A stretch of 10,503 nucleotides of DNA from Methylovorus sp035565335 (GTDB lineage Bacteria > Pseudomonadota > Gammaproteobacteria > Burkholderiales > Methylophilaceae). The first letter of the stretch is position 1; the number at the start of each line of letters is the position of its first letter. The position numbers and the translations under genes were made by a program. The stretch spans positions 1 through 10,503 of the forward strand of contig DATMSO010000008.1 in the NCBI GenBank assembly GCA_035565335.1, given 5' to 3'. Shown in pieces: positions 6,911-10,503 of this stretch. The notes under the pieces are model-generated. The model did no database searches and had not been told where the DNA came from. It worked only from the letters and a program-made list of their open reading frames with translations.

Positions 6911-7777
6911 ATGAGCTGGTTACAAAAACTACTTCCCCCCAAGATCAATCGCCCAACAGGCATCAATAAAAAAACCGTACCAGAAGGTCTCTGGAGCAAA
7001 TGCCCGTCCTGCGAGTCTGTGCTTTACCGTACTGATCTCGAAAAAAATGCCGAAGTCTGCCCAAAATGTGGCTATCACAACCGTATTTCAGCACGGGCCC
7101 GTCTGGCCATGCTGCTGGATGAAGAGGGCCGCTCCGAGATCGGTGCCGAAGTACAGCCAGTCGACCCGCTGAAATTCAAGGATAGCAAGCGTTATGCAGA
7201 CCGCATCAAGTCTTCGCAGGCGGATGTCGGTGAAACGGACTCTTTGATTGTCATGCAAGGCAGCATTAAGGCGGTGCCTGTCGTGGCGGCGGCGTTTGAA
7301 TTCAAGTTCATGGGCGGTTCCATGGGCTCGGTGGTAGGAGAGCGCTTTGTGCGTGGTGTGAATGCCGCCATTGAGCGCCGCTCGGCGTTCGTCTGTATTT
7401 CTGCCAGTGGCGGTGCGCGTATGCAGGAAGGCCTCTTTTCGCTGATGCAAATGGCGAAAACCAGTGCTGCCTTGACCGCCCTGGGGCGTGCGGGTTTGCC
7501 GTATATCTCAGTGCTGACAGATCCGACCATGGGCGGTGTTTCCGCCAGTTTTGCCATGCTGGGTGATGTGATTGTTGCCGAGCCTCAGGCGCTCATTGGC
7601 TTTGCCGGCCCTCGCGTGATTGAGCAGACGGTACGTGAAACCCTGCCTGAAGGTTTCCAGCGCGCAGAGTTCCTGCTGGAGCATGGGGCGGTGGATATCA
7701 TTATTGATCGTCGTGAAATGCGCGACAAACTGGCCAACCTGATCAGCAGTATGACCAAATTACCCGCTGTCGCCTGA
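6911..7777 (+). CDS. accD: Acetyl-CoA carboxylase carboxyltransferase beta subunit
   Basis: AccD pairs with AccA to transfer the carboxyl group from carboxybiotin to acetyl-CoA, giving malonyl-CoA, the first committed step of fatty-acid synthesis. The protein has 288 residues. An N-terminal zinc ribbon has cysteines C31, C34, C50 and C53 (CPSC then CPKC). It is followed by the crotonase-like carboxyltransferase domain with GGSMGSVVGERF, SASGGARMQEG and TDPTMGGVSASFA. Only the beta subunit is encoded here; accA must be elsewhere, as in E. coli. The ATG follows AAAAGGA (6897-6903), which overlaps the trpA stop codon, with a gap of only 12 bases to trpA. Linkage to folC and truA is conserved in many proteobacteria. 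Confidence 0.97.
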   Translation: MSWLQKLLPPKINRPTGINKKTVPEGLWSKCPSCESVLYRTDLEKNAEVCPKCGYHNRISARARLAMLLDEEGRSEIGAEVQPVDPLKFKDSKRYADRIKSSQADVGETDSLIVMQGSIKAVPVVAAAFEFKFMGGSMGSVVGERFVRGVNAAIERRSAFVCISASGGARMQEGLFSLMQMAKTSAALTALGRAGLPYISVLTDPTMGGVSASFAMLGDVIVAEPQALIGFAGPRVIEQTVRETLPEGFQRAEFLLEHGAVDIIIDRREMRDKLANLISSMTKLPAVA

Positions 7778-7789
7778 TTTCCCCGTATT

Positions 7790-9082
7790 GTGACTGATCT
7801 TTCAACGCCCCCTGACACGTTGCAGGGCTGGCTGCAATACATTGAAGCGCTGCATCCAAAATCGATAGCCATGGGCCTGGAGCGGGTGCAGGCCGTCAAG
7901 GACCGTCTTGATCTGCATCCCGGCTTTACCGTTATTACGGTGGCCGGCACCAATGGTAAAGGCTCTACCTGTGCCATGCTGGAGCAGATATACCTGCAGG
8001 CCGGATATCGCGTAGGCTGTTATACATCTCCTCACATTCTTCGTTACAACGAGCGCGTTCGCATCCTGGGTCGTGAGGCTTCAGATGCGGATCTTTGTGC
8101 TGCATTTGCCAGGGTTGAAGAGGCCCGTGGCGACACCGCATTGACCTACTTTGAGTTTGGTACCCTGGCAGCCTTGTCCTGTTTTTGTGAGCAGGCACTG
8201 GATGTGGTGATTCTGGAAGTGGGGCTGGGCGGGCGGCTTGATGCCGTCAATGTCATCGATGCCGACGCTGCCATTATCACCAGCATTGATCTCGATCATA
8301 TGGATTATCTTGGCGATAACCGGGAAAGCATCGGTTTCGAAAAGGCCGGAGTTTATCGGGCTGGACGTCCCGCCATTTGTGCGGATGCATCACCGCCAGA
8401 AAGGCTGCTGAGCCATGCCAAGTCCATTCATGCCGAGCTTCTGTGCATACAGCGTGACTTTCACTGTCGTCCTGAATCTGACCGCTGGCATTACCAGTGG
8501 GCTGATTTCATTTTGCAAGATTTACCCCTGCCAGCCTTGTCAGGCGATTTTCAGCTATTCAATGCCTCCGCGGTGCTGACGGCGATTCACTCTCTGCATG
8601 CAAAGCTGCCGGTGAGTGAGCAGGCGATACATGCAGGACTGCAACAAGTCAGACTTGCTGGGCGATTTGATATTCGGCAGTCGGCGCCCAGCGTGGTACT
8701 GGATGTGGCGCATAATCCCCATGCCGCCGCTGCATTGGCTGCGAATCTGAACGCACAACCGAATAGCGGACGCACTCTGGCTGTTTTTGCCATGCTGGCA
8801 GATAAGGATATTCGCGGTGTGGTCGAGGCGGTGCACACTGGCGTGCATGCCTGGTATGTGGCAGATATTCCTCAGATACGGGGGGCAAAAGCCCCTCAGC
8901 TGCAGGCTGCTATTGCTGAGGTGGCACCGAAAGCTCCCGTGCATCCATGCCCGACAGTGGCTGATGCCTACCGGCAAGCCTGTATAGATGCAGGCGAAAA
9001 TGATAGAATCATTGTATTCGGATCTTTTTTCACCGTGGCGGATGTCATGCAGCTTTTGCCCGCGTCACCTGATAACCACTAG
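7790..9082 (+). CDS. folC: Bifunctional dihydrofolate/folylpolyglutamate synthase
   Basis: FolC adds glutamate to dihydropteroate to make dihydrofolate, and lengthens the glutamate tail of reduced folates, using ATP. The 430 residues match the family (E. coli about 420). The N-terminal Mur-ligase-like ATPase domain has the P-loop GTNGKGS (53-59), YTSPH, LEVGLGGRLDA and the SIDLDHMDYLG motif. The C-terminal ligase domain has DVAHNPHA from D305. The start is a GTG in the same frame as accD, four sense codons after the accD TGA. There is no recognisable Shine-Dalgarno in front of it, so initiation probably depends on ribosomes finishing accD. The N-terminal LQGWLQYIEALHP sequence supports this start, although an exact start a few codons later cannot be excluded. 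Confidence 0.95.
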   Translation: MTDLSTPPDTLQGWLQYIEALHPKSIAMGLERVQAVKDRLDLHPGFTVITVAGTNGKGSTCAMLEQIYLQAGYRVGCYTSPHILRYNERVRILGREASDADLCAAFARVEEARGDTALTYFEFGTLAALSCFCEQALDVVILEVGLGGRLDAVNVIDADAAIITSIDLDHMDYLGDNRESIGFEKAGVYRAGRPAICADASPPERLLSHAKSIHAELLCIQRDFHCRPESDRWHYQWADFILQDLPLPALSGDFQLFNASAVLTAIHSLHAKLPVSEQAIHAGLQQVRLAGRFDIRQSAPSVVLDVAHNPHAAAALAANLNAQPNSGRTLAVFAMLADKDIRGVVEAVHTGVHAWYVADIPQIRGAKAPQLQAAIAEVAPKAPVHPCPTVADAYRQACIDAGENDRIIVFGSFFTVADVMQLLPASPDNH

Positions 9083-9094
9083 GATGTTTTACCC

Positions 9095-9838
9095 ATGGCC
9101 TCTGATAATTTGAGCGAGCAGGAAATTCAATTCAAGAAGCGTGCTCGCAGGCGCCTGGTGGGTGCAATTGCGCTGGTATTGCTGATGGTCACTGTGCTGC
9201 CTATGCTGCTCGACGATCGCGCCAGCAAAGCACCGCAGCAAGAAATTGCTATTTCCATTCCTAGTCAGGATAGCGAATTCAACTCCAAGATTGTGCCGGT
9301 CAAGCCAGAGGCTAGCGCCACTACAGAACAAGCAGACTCTGCCATTCCCGAGGATCAGCCGGTGACGGAGCCTGCGGCCGGTGACGAGATCGCGCCATTA
9401 ACACCTCCTGTGGAATCACGCCCTGCAGCTGTAGCGCCAACCAAGACGGTACCTGCCAAGCCTGCTACTCAGTCTGCGCCAGCCAAACCTGCGCCCGCTG
9501 CGCCTGTGGCAAAAACACCTGAGCCAGCTAAAGCAACCGAGAGCAAACCTGCGGAAAGCAAGCCTGCCGTGGCAGAAGCCCCCAAGAAAGATGCGCCTGA
9601 AAAAATTGCCGGTTTCCTGGTGCAGGTGGGTGTCTTTTCAGACCCGGACAACGTCAAGCAGCTGCAACAGAAATTGGCCGGTCTGGGCATTAAATCCAAC
9701 ACGGAAAAACTGGATACCCCCAAGGGCCCTAAAATCCGTTTGCGTAGCCAAGTCTACTCCACGCGTCCGCAAGCCGAGCAGGCACTGGATAAGATCAAGG
9801 GTGCAGGGTTGACCGGTATGGTGGTCACCAGCAAGTGA
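9095..9838 (+). CDS. SPOR-domain inner-membrane protein (DedD-like)
   Basis: SPOR domains bind denuded peptidoglycan glycans at the division septum. In E. coli dedD lies at this same place between folC and cvpA, and its product helps septal constriction. This 247-residue protein has a short cytoplasmic N-terminus with a basic run (KKRARRR, 14-20), one transmembrane helix (about 21-39), a long Pro/Ala/Lys-rich periplasmic linker (about 75-168) built on PAKPA-like units, and a C-terminal SPOR domain (about 170-247, from GFLVQVGVFSD to GLTGMVVTSK). The ATG at 9095 follows AGGA (9081-9084), which overlaps the folC stop, with a rather long ten-base spacing. Synteny and topology argue for a DedD orthologue, but sequence identity outside the SPOR domain is expected to be low, so I leave the symbol empty. 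Confidence 0.88.
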   Translation: MASDNLSEQEIQFKKRARRRLVGAIALVLLMVTVLPMLLDDRASKAPQQEIAISIPSQDSEFNSKIVPVKPEASATTEQADSAIPEDQPVTEPAAGDEIAPLTPPVESRPAAVAPTKTVPAKPATQSAPAKPAPAAPVAKTPEPAKATESKPAESKPAVAEAPKKDAPEKIAGFLVQVGVFSDPDNVKQLQQKLAGLGIKSNTEKLDTPKGPKIRLRSQVYSTRPQAEQALDKIKGAGLTGMVVTSK

Positions 9839-9842
9839 GGGG
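9837..9842 (+). promoter_or_regulatory. Shine-Dalgarno GAGGGG that fixes the cvpA start
   Basis: GAGGGG at 9837-9842 overlaps the stop codon of the SPOR gene and lies nine bases before ATG 9852. The in-frame TTG at 9843 directly abuts this site and so cannot use it. The ATG gives the standard CvpA N-terminus. Confidence 0.75.
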
Positions 9843-9851
9843 TTGTCCCTT

Positions 9852-10343
9852 ATGACCATATTTGACTATGCCGTGCTGGGGATACTGGGGCTTTCGGTAT
9901 TATTGAGCGTCATGCGCGGTTTTGTGCGGGAAGTGCTGGCTTTAGCGGGCTGGGTGGCCGCCTTTTTCGTTGCCAAGCTGTATACCATGGAGTTGGCACC
10001 TTTATTACCTGAGGCTATTCCGTCAGAGGCCTTGCGTTTTCTGGCGGCGTTCCTCATATTGTTTTTGGCGACCTTGCTGTTATGCAGCTTGCTGGCGATT
10101 GTGCTGGGACAGTTGTTCAAGACAGTAGGTCTGGGTTGGCTGGATCGGGCCCTTGGGGCGATATTTGGATTGTTACGTGGCGTGCTGGTGTTGCTGGTGC
10201 TGGTTTTTCTGGCTGGCCTGACCAGCGTGCCCAAGGATGAAAGATGGCGCAATGCAATGTTCAGTGCGCCATTGGAAGCGATGGTGGTCAGCTTGTTGCC
10301 ATGGCTTCCGCAAGATATTACTAAGCATGTCAAGTACGACTGA
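9852..10343 (+). CDS. cvpA: CvpA family inner-membrane protein
   Basis: CvpA was named for its requirement in colicin V production in E. coli, and its molecular role is poorly defined; later work links it to envelope or bile-stress tolerance. From ATG 9852 this protein has 163 residues, nearly identical in length to E. coli CvpA. It shows four hydrophobic helices (about 4-20, 28-46, 63-85 and 103-122). The conserved RGFVRE motif lies between the first two, and the glycine-rich LDRALGAIFGLLRG lies before the fourth. Its place immediately before purF is the same as in E. coli, where the two are cotranscribed. An inverted repeat overlaps its stop codon. Confidence 0.92.
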   Translation: MTIFDYAVLGILGLSVLLSVMRGFVREVLALAGWVAAFFVAKLYTMELAPLLPEAIPSEALRFLAAFLILFLATLLLCSLLAIVLGQLFKTVGLGWLDRALGAIFGLLRGVLVLLVLVFLAGLTSVPKDERWRNAMFSAPLEAMVVSLLPWLPQDITKHVKYD

Positions 10344-10372
10344 AGAACCATTTGCGGTATAAACAGTCGTAC
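10334..10372 (+). other. Inverted repeat across the cvpA stop codon
   Basis: GTACGACTG at 10334-10342 is the exact reverse complement of CAGTCGTAC at 10364-10372, with a 21-base spacer. The left arm contains the first two bases of the cvpA TGA. A run of seven T (10393-10399) lies 20 bases downstream of the right arm, too far for a classical intrinsic terminator. The repeat may form a 3'-end hairpin that modulates readthrough from cvpA into purF, or may act as a protein-binding dyad. The role is inferred; only the symmetry is observed. Confidence 0.4.
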
Positions 10373-10413
10373 GCGCTTCATCGGAATTCTCGTTTTTTTA
10401 AGGTGCTCACTCC

Positions 10414-10503
10414 ATGTGTGGAATCATAGGCGTTGTCGGTAAAAACCCGGTCAATCAGTTGCTTTACGACGGATTGCTGGTTCTGCAACACCGCGGGCAG
10501 GAT
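10414..10503 (+). CDS. purF: Amidophosphoribosyltransferase, N-terminal fragment (runs off window)
   Basis: PurF makes 5-phosphoribosylamine from PRPP and glutamine, the first committed step of purine synthesis. Only the first 30 codons are in the window. They read MCGIIGVVG and end LLVLQHRGQD. C2, exposed after removal of the initiator methionine, is the N-terminal nucleophile of the class II glutamine amidotransferase domain, and QHRGQD is the matching family motif. AAGGTG at 10400-10405 lies eight bases before the ATG. The 70-base gap after cvpA is the second-largest in the cluster and may hold a regulatory site. The other Ntn-amidotransferase candidates (GlmS, AsnB) fit less well than PurF, given QHRGQD and the cvpA neighbour. 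Confidence 0.93.
   Translation, partial: MCGIIGVVGKNPVNQLLYDGLLVLQHRGQD

Noticed and set aside
8882..8895. Hairpin GGGGC-AAAA-GCCCC inside folC
   Set aside because: It is a small strong stem with no T-run after it, located in the middle of the coding region; probably a chance product of codon choice.
8999..9013. AATGAT/ATCATT inverted repeat near the folC end as a promoter or operator
   Set aside because: It is short and AT-rich, within coding sequence, with no supporting -35 element and no gap between genes that would need one.
10351..10356. TTTGCG before purF as half of a PurR box
   Set aside because: Only a single half-site is present, without the symmetric partner, and PurR of the E. 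coli type is not expected in this group.
9866..10381. Open frame of about 171 codons antisense to cvpA
   Set aside because: The composition (Asn, Thr, Lys, Arg) reflects the reverse complement of hydrophobic codons, and cvpA on the + strand is convincing.

Overview
The window reads as ordinary chromosomal DNA of a betaproteobacterium, with no phage, IS, CRISPR or tRNA signal. Gene content, gene order, moderate GC and protein style fit the Methylophilaceae (Methylobacillus/Methylovorus-like methylotrophs). That family placement is inferred from recall, not from a search. All real genes are on the + strand and cover nearly the whole window.

Layout. (1) Positions 62-3277 hold a complete fimV, encoding a large inner-membrane, peptidoglycan-binding polar hub protein. 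It is closed by a strong, perfectly symmetrical hairpin terminator at 3301-3332. (2) Positions 3384-10343 form one tightly packed run: truA (tRNA pseudouridine synthase), trpF-trpB-trpA (the last steps of tryptophan synthesis), accD (acetyl-CoA carboxylase beta subunit), folC (folate synthesis and polyglutamylation), a membrane-anchored SPOR-domain protein of the DedD type, and cvpA. Gaps inside it are 8-25 bases, plus one 14-base overlap (trpF/trpB). The exception is the 90 bases before trpF. (3) After a 70-base gap the first 30 codons of purF begin at 10414 and run off the window end.

How the genes fit together. In enterobacteria truA, accD, folC, dedD, cvpA and purF also lie in this order; here trpFBA sits between truA and accD. 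The cluster therefore joins tRNA modification, tryptophan, fatty-acid precursor, folate and purine supply with a septal SPOR protein. TrpF, TrpB and TrpA catalyse successive steps. TrpE, TrpG, TrpD and TrpC are not here, so the trp pathway is split. FolC supplies folate cofactors, which purine synthesis (started by PurF) consumes.

Several starts needed correction from the longest open frame: trpF at a TTG (4260), trpB at 4870, trpA at 6098 and cvpA at 9852. These follow from Shine-Dalgarno placement and known family N-termini. I found no previously undescribed system. The more interesting details are small: a repeated xAF motif in the acidic FimV tail, a palindrome before trpF, an inverted repeat over the cvpA stop codon, and a folC start with no ribosome site that is in frame with accD.
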